Origin: Tubiluchus corallicola
Lineage: Eukaryota > Priapulida > Priapulimorpha > Priapulimorphida > Tubiluchidae
NCBI GenBank assembly: GCA_030141605.1
Contig: JAQGDQ010000110.1
Span: 191,768-255,767, forward strand
Direction: 5' to 3'
Length of the DNA: 64,000 nucleotides
The notes beneath the pieces were generated by a model. The model saw only the letters and a program-made list of their open reading frames with translations, had not been told where the DNA came from and did no database searches. Made by a program: the position numbers and the translations under genes. Of the stretch, positions 48,501 to 59,400 are shown in pieces; within the stretch, counting starts at the first letter, position 1; each line of letters begins with the position of its first letter.

Positions 48501-51500
48501 ATGGATAATATAGGCTGGAGGACTTGGCTTTTTTACAGTGTGGCATTCTGGAATTCAGCAGTCAATGGTTGATAGTTGTGCCCAGATCGAACCTAGCTAA
48601 TTAAGGATAATCCTATCAAGCTGATTGATTTGTAAGGCTGCCAAGAACCTGATCATTACTTAGTAACCCTTTGCTAAGCAATAGTGTGAAACAGAGAGGT
48701 TTCCTAAGCAAATTTGATGTACAGGTTGTCGGCGACTGATGACCTATGCAACTTACGACTGCTCGACCTTACCACCCTTTATTGAGGTTTATTAATTAAT
48801 TATACAAAACTAATTATAACTCATATTTCCTTCTATTTTTTAAAGCAAATTAATTTTAAATCGCTTTCTGTTTCGACGAATTTGTCCGTGGGAGCCTCCA
48901 TACTTAGTGCACATACACACGCAACATTGTAAGGGTAGGGGCGGGTCACTTGAACGTACGGGTCCGATGCATCCAAATCATCTTACGACCAATCAACTTT
49001 AACTTATTCTGTTTGTAAGTTGACGACTAGCCTTAAATCAGTGCATTTTTTTGCATTTGAAAAATGTTAAGCAGCTTAAAATTTGTGGAAACATTAAACT
49101 ACAAAGATATCTTTTTGTAAAAACAAAAACTTGGAATGGTTAATGTTGAATTTGATTTTTCATAAGAATAAAAGTTTTATAAAGGCTTGAACACTGATAG
49201 AGAGACTCTGGCCCTCCTTACTGAAAATATTTCTTTGCTAGTTTGTAAAGCTACATTTTCTCTGTTTGGTGAGATTCACTCTATTTTGTCCTTGTTGGTT
49301 TTAGTTACTACTTCAATGGCATTTACAACATACATAATTCTCTTATTGATGGTATCACCAAGATCAAATTCTCTCGTGATCTCAAGACTTGGGACAAACA
49401 AGACTTCTGGTTTGATGAAGACTGTGCCTACTTCTTGTTTCCGGTTTACGGAGGCATCTTTGATCTGATGACAGATTACATCGGCGAACATTCAGAAATT
49501 CCACTGATATCTTCAGAGAAAATTTGTATTAGTAGCTGTCAAGGTGCGTTATATTGCTTTTTGTTTAGTAAAATGTAGGAACAGCGTTTCAGTGCAAGAA
49601 CTCGTGATAATTAGTTGAAGCATTTGCTTAAGAGGGAAAGCCAAACTTTCTACAAAGTTAGGCTTATATCAATGTTTGCGATTTCGTGATGTATTTGTTA
49701 TATTGTTTTAAGTTTAAATGATGACAGTAAAATAAACCCAACATGCTAAATGACTTGTCCTTTCCTTTAAACTTTGTACCAGGACAATATATTGTTATTT
49801 TGCATCTATACTGGCTAATTTTATTTTTCTGCAAAACTGCTGTTTATTAAAATAAGCTGTGTTAATTATTCATGATCTTGCAAAAGCTTTTATTTGTTCA
49901 TGCTTTGTTTTATAACGTTGGTAAGAAAATCCTCACTCCATTGAGTGAAACGCAAGTGTGTCACCAAAAGTTAATAATCTTTTAACTTTAATTCATGTTT
50001 CTGTGTTTTATACAGAAATTACGGAAAACGTACCCATTCGGAAAATTCCAGAGGAAAAAACCGAAGAGGCACCACTTGGAGTTAGTGGTGGTATGTTAGC
50101 ATATATGTTACAGAGAGTGTGTAAAATTCAGACATTAATAAAATTCCTAGACATTTCATGTAGCACAGGAAAGGCATTTCAGGGAAAGTGTGTCATAAAT
50201 CTTTTGACTCACACTTTACCTAGACTCTGACAGTTAAATCACAAGTGTGAACTGCCTTACAAGTTACTGTCAGCAAGGAATTGCATACTCTATATACGTC
50301 TTGCAGTGAATAGAGAAGAAAGTGTCAGCTTACAGTCGGAGAGTATTCACCCTCTAGTATGAACATGCTTGCGAGTTAACATTAACAAAGAAAACTTGCT
50401 AGTGTGAATGCACCATTTCATAATATGCTAAACTAATGTGGTGGTTGGTGCAAAGTCACTATCTCTGACATGCTGCGCAATCAGGTGGATCACTTTTTAG
50501 GCGATTATCCTCTCTATGCTAACTATGTTATGGTCCTGCCACAACAATTTTGGCCCTGCTTTTGACTGCTAAATTTCAGCCTGCAGAATCCAGACAAAAT
50601 AAATAAAAATAATGCGACTCAGCTGACCATGGGAAAGTGGAAATACAGCTAATACTTATGAGCTCTTTATGTTTCAGGCTGCAATTTAACAAATTCAACG
50701 TTCGTCGGTAACGAAACGGTGGGAGAGATATCGTCACCTAATTATCCAACAGACGACTATCCTAACAGCTTGAGTTGTCTGTGGACTGTCAGAGTTGATA
50801 AAGAGAAGTACATTAAACTCAGCTTTATTGGTATGCTCGTTTTCACTTTTCTGTATCTATTTGTAGTTCTCAAATATGCCTACGACATTAACGCTTTTTT
50901 CTTATGTGTTTTAAAACAATGTAAATTCTTAGTAGTTAAATTTTTTGTGAAACTAGATTTCAGTTTCCCATGATAACTTGCTGTCTTGTGATTTAGTGCT
51001 GTTGAATTTATCATCATTCTGCTTTCACTGGTGTGTTAAATAATTCATTTCAGTCTGAGACTCTGATTCTTCTACAAATAATTTCATTTTTACAGATTTC
51101 TACACTGAGCCAAGTCATGATTATGTGGAAATTATTTCCCATAGTTCACAGTACAGCAACAGGAAGTTCTCTGGATTTAATTACCGTAAGTTTAAAGTTT
51201 GTCTACAGTTTGCTTGTTATGTATTTACTTACATTTGATGTGTTTGAATATCCTTATTTGTACATTGAGAAAGCAGTAACATTGTCTTCTGTTTAGATTT
51301 CACTTTGTGCTATTAAATACTTTTTTAAGTTAGTCATTGTGGTCAACTTAATAAATTTTTGACTGGTTGACTTGTCCTGTGAAATAGATAAGAAAATACA
51401 AAATATAGTTTTTGCCCTAAGATTTGAACCACATCTTCTGCATTCTGGCCTACTAATACTATTATAGGTATGGCTTTACGTGTACTGTTATTTGTATGAT

Positions 51501-54500
51501 TTTATCCTACTTGGATATCTGAAAAGAGAGCTAACTAATTAAACTGTGTTAGGATATTCAGTTAGTTTAGTCTGTCAACAAAGAAATTCAGTTTCTGGTT
51601 GACTTAAAATGAAACGTTTTTCTAAAAAGTTTGGTACTTTCTTATATTGTTCACATAATTGAATATATAGCTTATTAAATTAGATAACATAATCCTTCCT
51701 TTGTTTCAGCTATTTCTCTGATCAGCGATGGTCCAGAGATGCAGTTGAGATTTGTCACGGACAAATTCTTGACAAAATCTGGCTTCAAGCTACTTTACGA
51801 ATCAGTCAACAGCAACATCAGTACGTTGCGTCTTTTATCCTTTTATCAGCTGTTATATATTTTTGTTTTTTTCTGCTTAGGAATATAAAGATATTACTTA
51901 TTTTTTTCTTTTGTTATAGAAGAAGAGTTGAAAGCTCCATACAGTCATGTGCAGCAAATATGTTATTCAAGGACCTACGGTGGAATACATCCCTATATAC
52001 CTCCTACGTATACTGTAAGGTAAATTATGTGTTATATTATTCAGTTCAATGTTGTATTTTGCTGTTAAATTTTATTGTACAATTGACAGTATTCAGTACA
52101 CAATGGAGGGTTGTTTGATGTAGTTGTGTGTGGTGGGACTGGAACATAGCTTACTATCAAGATTGATCCTCTAAGATAATACAGTGAACTTGGGATACTG
52201 ATGTGTTTTAGCCTAGTTCGATGTGTTTGCATACTGTTATAACTGGAGGCATTATGGAAAATCAAACTGCTCAGTAACACCTCTACTAGCAGTCACCCAT
52301 CGATTTACTGACCATACCTAGTTTTGCTTAATTTTATACATTGTGATCACTCAGCTATTTTACTTGCATCTTGTTCGGCACCACTGTTTCATAGTTACTG
52401 TGATTATGATAACTGATAAGTAGCTACAAATTAGTTTTTATACTCTATAATCTACAATAATGCAAATTAATTAAAATGTCTAGTAGATAAGGGCGAAAAT
52501 TCAGTTAAATGCAGTGCTTGGCAAAGCACTACCTTTTGTGACTTGTAGGTCCTCTGTTTAGGCCTTCAGCTCGTAATAACCTAAACATTTATTATTAAGA
52601 TAACACTGCAGTTAGTTGACATGCACTTATGGATATTTTATTAATAAATAAAAGTGCTTTTAATTTCTCCGCTGCTGTTGAATCTTAACAGTACCCGACA
52701 CGTATAAGGAAAAGGGTGCCCAACTCTGAGTTTTGCTGCCTGTGTAAATGCTATTGATTAATGGTAAGAGCAAGTGTCTCCTCTAGTACAAGAACTTGTT
52801 TTTCTACAAGTATGTTTCACTACATGCACCCTGGCAACAAGTTCCTGCTTTTAAACTATATTTGTGCCACACTTAGGGTTACACGGAACTAAAACCATCT
52901 CAGGCGGTTGTAAGTGTGAAACCTGTTAATTCTACTTGTCAACTAAAAATATCTTTGATACGATGCAGTATTCGTTCAATGACTGGCATCTTTCTAAATA
53001 ACCCTGATGTTTAGTTTGTTGTTTACCCTGCAGCAGTTCTGATATGAATCAGGGAACAATCACATCTCCAGGATTCCCTTTTGCACTTCCCAGGGATCTG
53101 GACTGCCGCTGGATTATCACGTCATCAACCGTTGCCATCACTGGTCTTATTGGAGATCTTCCAAGTGGGACAATGGTCGTGCTATTCGGTATGCAGCCAG
53201 TTTCGTACTTTTTTGGAGAATTTCCTTCAGTATAAAATTTTTTTTCCGTTTTTACATTTCTTGTCACTGAAGTTTTTATTTCATAGTTCATTGTAGTGTT
53301 TTAAAAGGGTTGTCTCTTTTTTATTGTGGTATCTAATTTGATTTGCATGACAATTCCTGTATGCCACCTAGCATGGTCTTCGGGAATCTTGCATTCAGGA
53401 ACTTCATCTATTTGTGATGGACAAAAAAAACATGAAATTATGTTGTCTGGTACTTTGCATTTGGAAAACTTTGAAAAAGGCACTTGACTTGCTGTCCCAT
53501 AATAATCTGTTATTTTGCACTTTAGGTTCTTCTCAAACAAGTTTATTTTACTTTTACATTTTTTGTGACAGTCAAAAATCTAAATATCAATATTTTACTT
53601 ACTGTGTACAATGACCGCAACTAATGTGCTCTGCTCTGCATAAGCCAAATCTATGAGAGTTGAAGAATTATTATTAGAAAAACAAATTGTTGTTGCCAGA
53701 AGTTACATGATATAAACATGTCCGACCTACGTATGTGATATGAGCACGTCCGACCTACGTATGTGATATAGGTCTGCCCGATCTACGTATGTGATATAAG
53801 CACGTCCGACCTACGTATGTGATATAAGCCTGCCCGACCTACGTATGTGATATAAGCACATCCGACCTACGTATGTGATATAAGCCTGCCCGACCTACGT
53901 ATGTGATATAAGCACATCCGACCTACGTATGTGATATAAGCCTGCCCGACCTACGTATGTGATATAAGCACATCCGACCTACTATGTGATATAAGCACGT
54001 CCGACCTACGTATGTGATATAAGCATGTCTGACCTACGTGTGTGATATAAGCACGTCCGACCTACGTATGTGATATAAGCATGTCTGACCTACGTATGTG
54101 ATATAAGCATGTCTGACCTAGCTACACAAAAAATACAAATAAACTCATTAGGCCTTCAGACGTAGTATGAGACAACTAGAAATTCGAGTTAATCTGATAT
54201 GTGCTAGCTAGAGTTCACTCTGTGGTTACTGCTTCATTGCTTTGTATGACTTTAGTTGCTCATAGTTGGTCAGTTGTGACTTTTTGCTTTGTTAGTATTT
54301 CAAATGAAACATTTAAATTAAAGTTTGCAATTTCTCGCAGAGGGTTCCTGTCGAGATTTCCATACCTCGGAGGATCTTCCCTGCAAACCTTTGTTCACGT
54401 ACAAGGAGTCGTTTGCTCACGAGCCCACATCGTCATTGTATGATTCGGTCACCCTGCGTCTTTTAACAAACAAAGAGTATGGTGGCAAGAGCTACTCAGA

Positions 54501-56254
54501 CATTTCGGGAATGATTGGATTTCAGATGAAATATGAGATAGCAAGACACATAACCACTGCCAAGGTTGTTGAAACTTATGGTAAGATTATTGAGGAACAT
54601 CATGCTTAAAGGTTTATTTATATAAACTACGAGTTTCCCACAAAAATTTTGATAATTAGTTTTTTTTGTGTGGTATTGTATGTGCAAATAATAATGCCAG
54701 TCTGTGTCAATATATATTATGAAGAGTTGCTATGTAGTATTTTAGTGAATGGCAGATGTTTATAAGCCTGTTTTTTACAGATGAGGCCAAGTTAACACTA
54801 GGACAGTGGGCAGGGGTTGCCATTGCAATTATGATTGCAGTCATATTGTTTGTATTGACAGGATATGGATTTTACGCATGCTTTAAGCGCAAAAGGTAAA
54901 CACTTACTGTTTTTTTCATAGAAATACTTGGGTGATCGTACAGACAGTTTTCATTGTGTGTCATTTGACTAGTCAGGAAAGAACCTGAACAATGTGAAGA
55001 AGGTAGTCGTAGTTAAACTGAATAAAAACTACCAGTTATTATACGTTGTTTAGATTACGGTGTAGTGGTTCAGCACCCATAACTGGTGCTATCGAATCAC
55101 AGTTGGAGCATCATGCCACGCATGCAGTAGAGGCACCACCTGCCTATCGAGAAGCTGTAGATGACGAATCTATGCAAACGGAGGTGGGTATTATGAAAAT
55201 TGAAACAAATTGATTTACCGTGCAGCAATGGTCAGTTCACAAAAAGTTCAATAATTATTTTGGCAAAAAATAAAGAAGTTTGAGCTTGCGTTTCATTCAA
55301 CTGTTCAAAATTCAGCACTTTCTTAAGATGCTAGCTTTTTATTTGTGTCCGTCTGTCCGTTACAAGCTGTTACTCTACCTACCAATAAAAATTTAACTCT
55401 TTTATTATGTTTTTAGGCCCAAGGCACAGGTGGCACTGGCACTATCAATATTAAACTTCCTTCCTATGATGAAGTTTTAGCAATGGGCACCTCTTCAACA
55501 TCAGGTTTGAAATTAAGTCTTTTAGTAACACTTTCATATTAAAAAACAAAAACATTCAAAAGCCAATATCTGGTTTCTTTTCTTCCCAAAATGCATGGTA
55601 TGAAACAAGCTGAGAAATTTTTTTATTGTTGTTCACTTTACAGATGAATTCAGTGAAGACGCAGAGACCAAGAATGAAGAATTATCATCAGCATTATGTA
55701 GTCCTTCCACCGCAACCACGGCCATCGTTGACTCATCTGATGATGACGACGGCAACGATGTTGCTGGTGCGAGCCACCAGGGGGCTAATGTAATGGCTAG
55801 TCCTATATTCAATAGTCAAAAACATATGAACGTTGTAAGCATACCTCCGTCTCCTCCTTCCATACTGAAAGCTGGAAGGTACGCTTTGCCGCGACCGAAA
55901 AGTAGTGGGAAAAAAGTTCGAATAGATACACCGTTTAGTGATACGAACTGTAAAACCAATGGAATTACTAGTTCTACGGGTGTGGATCAGCCTCGCCAGC
56001 CCAAACTTTCCAAGCCTAATCCACCGTTAAGAAATGACAGCTTGCCTTGTTCATCATCTTCTGCCTCTTCAGATGAAGCTGCAGTATACACAAATAGTAA
56101 CATGGCCGATTTTGTAGACAATTGTTACGAGAACCTTGACGATTATGATATTGTTGATTATGATACTGCCGATTATGATGGTTGTTATGACAACACCTGT
56201 TGTGAAAGCGATCATGAGAACATGTACGAAGACATCGATGTTCAACGATTGTGA
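36568..56254 (+). CDS. Type I membrane protein: BIM1/X325-like copper domain, EGF, DOMON x2, CUB, TM
   Basis: 25 in-phase exons, 1357 aa: 36568-36712, 38760-38987, 39868-39954, 40556-40711, 40818-41026, 41442-41508, 41864-42064, 42277-42426, 45302-45469, 46710-46829, 47450-47572, 47753-47949, 48326-48441, 49305-49543, 50016-50090, 50678-50830, 51096-51185, 51710-51820, 51920-52019, 53034-53188, 54341-54580, 54781-54895, 55054-55183, 55417-55504, 55644-56254. A signal peptide (1-18) is cut before His19. Residues 19-160 (HVRLVYPPAR, APCGMP, FWTCADV) resemble BIM1/X325-type LPMO-like copper domains. Then come EGF-like modules (160-225), DOMON 1 (about 240-465; YVALGWRP, DMVIGAAKG), two EGFs (471-551), DOMON 2 (560-735; ADIIVGWVSGG), CUB (761-880), a degenerate CUB-like module (911-1043), TM (1053-1078) and a 279-residue tail with PPAY, LPSY and Tyr-rich acidic sequence. 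DOMON domains bind heme or sugars. A cell-surface redox or matrix role is inferred. Other introns, up to 2.9 kb, hold repeats listed separately. Confidence 0.87.
40160..40252 (+). repeat. tRNA-derived SINE fragment
   Basis: The block CAGCAGTCTAAGGTATCTGC, an anticodon-like hairpin CTGCTTTGCAAGCAG and a B-box-like GGGTTGAATTCC give a tRNA-like layout. It shares the wording GTCTAAGGTRTCTGC and the spacing with the sequence at 62483-62575, so both appear to be one SINE family. It lies in intron 3 of the DOMON/EGF/CUB gene. Confidence 0.6.
44367..44572. mobile_element. 206-bp MITE with about 40-bp inverted ends
   Basis: AAGTGGCGTTTATGTAGCAT at 44367 and the complement of the sequence ending at 44572 (AAGTGGCGTTTATGTAACAT) are inverted copies. 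Similarity continues through CCGGATTGCGTATG/CCGGAATGCCATATG. The interior has no coding content. No clear target duplication was seen. It lies in intron 8 (42427-45301) of the DOMON/EGF/CUB gene, which otherwise holds only AT-rich sequence. Confidence 0.75.
47027..47266 (+). repeat. 79-bp tandem repeat, 3 copies
   Basis: Three consecutive units begin AGAGATTTNACTGTATCTCT and include GGCAAAATGTGGAAAAATTT. The two right units are nearly identical and the left one is slightly diverged. The array is within intron 10 of the DOMON/EGF/CUB gene. Confidence 0.9.
51415..51475 (-). repeat. Possible tRNA-like SINE remnant
   Basis: On the minus strand GGTTCAAATC at 51430-51421 matches a B box and is preceded by GGCCAGAATGCAGAAG, loosely anticodon-arm-like. 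The A box is not clear. It lies in intron 17 of the DOMON/EGF/CUB gene. Confidence 0.3.
53707..54122 (+). repeat. 28-bp minisatellite with dimeric higher-order structure
   Basis: About 15 units of ACCTACGTATGTGATATAAG plus an 8-bp variable end fill most of intron 20 of the DOMON/EGF/CUB gene. The variable end is CACGTCCG, CACATCCG, CCTGCCCG or CATGTCTG. In the central part, CCTGCCCG units alternate with CAC(G/A)TCCG units, giving a 56-bp dimer, while the right end is dominated by CATGTCTG units. One unit has a 2-bp deletion. Confidence 0.95.
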
Positions 56255-56331
56255 TAAATTTAATTTATTCTTTGTTTAATGTAGAATATTTTTTATAAAC
56301 AGCATGTTCAATTGTTAGATAGTTTGAAACA

Positions 56332-56337
56332 AATAAA
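56332..56337 (+). terminator. Polyadenylation signal AATAAA
   Basis: AATAAA lies 78 bp after the stop codon of the DOMON/EGF/CUB gene and is the first canonical signal downstream. The TRAPPC8 stop is only about 120 bp further right on the other strand, so the two 3' UTRs probably overlap. Confidence 0.6.
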
Positions 56338-56455
56338 CTTTAAAACAAAACCTAACTAATTTTACACTTTACATAAAGATTACCAGATGTAATCTTGCAG
56401 AAATAATTTACTTTTTCGAAAAATCACAGTATTACTTTACACAAGCAAGCAATAA

Positions 56456-59400
56456 TCAAGCTCCGGAAGATGTCTGGTTATTTTCCACAGTAAGCAAACT
56501 AGCAGGAATTGATGACTGTACAGTAGCATCATCATCTAACTTGTCGTCCGATGCATGGGATGCTTTTACTAAGAGATCGCTGAGGTTGTAGACGCCAGGG
56601 GCGCTGACGCACACCTTCATGTTGACATATGAGATCTCATGCGGAAACAAGGATAGTTTATAGAAACATGGACCGCACCATAATAAATAATCTGAAGGTG
56701 CATTTATCGATGATCCCATGTTTGTACTGTTGTCAGGAGTGCTGCAAGACAAATGAAAAACATGTAGACAACAACTTGGGGGGTACCATTGATAGCGTGC
56801 TCGCTTCCCACCCGAGAAGTCGAAGGTTCAACTCCTTACGGAGTCATACCAAAGGCTTAAAAATAGTACTGCTGATTATTATTATTATTAAATGTATTAT
56901 TAACTTTTTACCACTATTTGCTATGTAGGTGCAAGGCCTTCGACAAAGTGACTAATAAATAAACCAGTGATGCGACACATGCAAACAAACTTACCGTGAA
57001 TTGGTAGAAACACTCGCATACAGCTCCATATCACTGCAGTTACGAAGCATCAGTTTTACTGCAACTGTGCACAATCTATACAAATTGATAATAAATACAT
57101 GTGAAAGGAGACAGATACCACAATTTTTCCATTACATGTTAGTTATAATAAAATTACTACAAGTGTGTTCCAAAACAGTGAAGTGGATATATGACAAAAA
57201 GCACCTGGACTTCGGTATGATGGCATAATGAAAAAAAATATTGCTCATTATTTTTTATGTTTGTTATATGAGTATTCCAATTTTCCTACCATATAGCTAT
57301 TATATATATATATATATATATATTATTATTATATATATTAGTATGACTACACTTATTAGACTTTGCACGGTGTAATATTGCAGTTGATAGCATTAGTTAG
57401 TAGGCTATTTCTTTTGGACTACCCTGCATGAAGAATGCAAAGATGCAGTTTTACAGCATTAGTTAGTAGGCTGTTTCTTTTGGACTCCCTGCATCATCAA
57501 TGCAACGATGCAGTTTTAGGAGTTGGCGACAGAGCTCCCCGTGTTCTTGGTTTCTGAGATACATCTGCAAGTTTTGGGGTTTCATCATTTCAGAACGGAT
57601 CATGATGAAATTCTGTAGGATGACAATATGACGTAAGAATTCAAAGATGGCAGCACAGACGTACGTTCAAAAATGACAGTTTGTACATTACCGAAATCTA
57701 TAACGTACTCTTACATGTATGTAAAGCATACAATGCTACACCTTATAAGATATTAAGAAAAAAACACAATTATACACTTACTGGCTCTTTTTGAAATTAT
57801 GACGGACAACCGATGGGTGGATAACGTTGTATTGAACCAACTGTCGCAAAGCAAGTGATGGAATGTCTGTATCTTTTGCTTGCTTCATAATGGAAAATTG
57901 TTCTGTGGAAGACTAAAACATACAAATATACTCAGTTATAAACCTTCCAATACTTATGTACATTAATCATTGTCAACAAATTTTAGCTCTTAGTAGATAG
58001 GTATGTAAATTTAGTGCCATGAGCTAAAAGCCTCCTATAAAATTTCATGCATAAGTACGGGCAATTTGCCTACAGCATAGCTTAACAACACAGCAGTCAA
58101 CGCATGCTCACCGATGATACTTTAGCAGGTATTGTTACAGGTAAGTTTAACATGTTGACCGGTACAAAAAGCTGACCAATTGCAGTACGACTTGTTCCCG
58201 CATCATCCACAATAAATGCCTGAAAAATTAGTATCTTGTTAATTCATAATAGCATACTAATGTTTTGATATAAAATGGCAAGGAGATCTACAATAAAAGA
58301 TAAAAGAAGCTTCAAGCAAAGGTAAAGATTGTTATTGTAAGATTCCAACCCATTGTGAAATTGTTTTTTTAAGAAAATAGGACAAGATGTATTCTTGGCT
58401 ATGATAGCCTTGCAATGCTAAAATTATATCAGGATAGACACACAGCTCACAATCAAGAATGATCCACAAAAATGAAGACATTAAACTGGCTGAGGAGTTT
58501 AGAACTTATTCATCAATGTTTTTGTCCTTTTGATGAGTCAGATGGAGGGAACGGAAAAACCATCCAGAAACACTCCACAGTGATCACCCCTCTAAATCCT
58601 AGCCAAATGCAGCTATATTTAACTTTGCAGTCAAAAGAGGCCGCGTTTATAATCAAATCTTTCTATACTGCCCACTTTGAAGCTCTAGAAAAAGTTTGTA
58701 TTAAGCGAGCTTGGCATTATACAGACTTGTCTGTGCAAATACAGACATTAAAATATTTTTTTGCCAAAAATTTGGGCGTTAAATCAGTTTGACATTATAA
58801 AAGGGAGTTTATCTGGTGATATGGCTCAGCAATCATGAAATTGGTCAATGTCTGTATCAGCAACACCTTAGTTTCTAACTGCCGGGAGTGGTTAATGTTT
58901 CAACCAAGACGCATGAAGAAAAACGATAAAAAAGCCAGGCTATCACAAAGTATTTGGAAAACAACCAAAAACTTTCACAATTTTTTTAAATAGCAATCTC
59001 TCTTTTTACGTATCTACAATCTGCAGTAAACTGCCAATATTGAAGTAAAAACGCTAGTATTTTGCATTTCACTTCCTTGACGGCAATCTAATGTTAAATT
59101 ATTTAACACTTTATGAACATTAAAAAAGCTTTAAGAAACTCGTAACCATGGTGTTGTAGTGTCTTTCTCATCCTAAATGTGAACAACGCAAAAACGTACC
59201 TCCCAATGGACAATGAGATGAAGCCCTACATGAACTGCTGACTGGATGCCGTTGTCGACAGAAGTAGAACTTTTATCCGATCCAGTAGCATTTACAGAAT
59301 GGTGAAATACAGGAAACTCACCTTGCCTATCCTGTAAATGATTTACAGGATTACTTTTTCGTTAAAGTCATCCGTCCAAACAACACTGACAAAAACAAAG

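Noticed and set aside
58472-58792. 106-codon plus-strand frame inside a TRAPPC8 intron
   Set aside because: No motif or start context, and it is antisense to a well-supported gene. It is probably chance or transposon debris.
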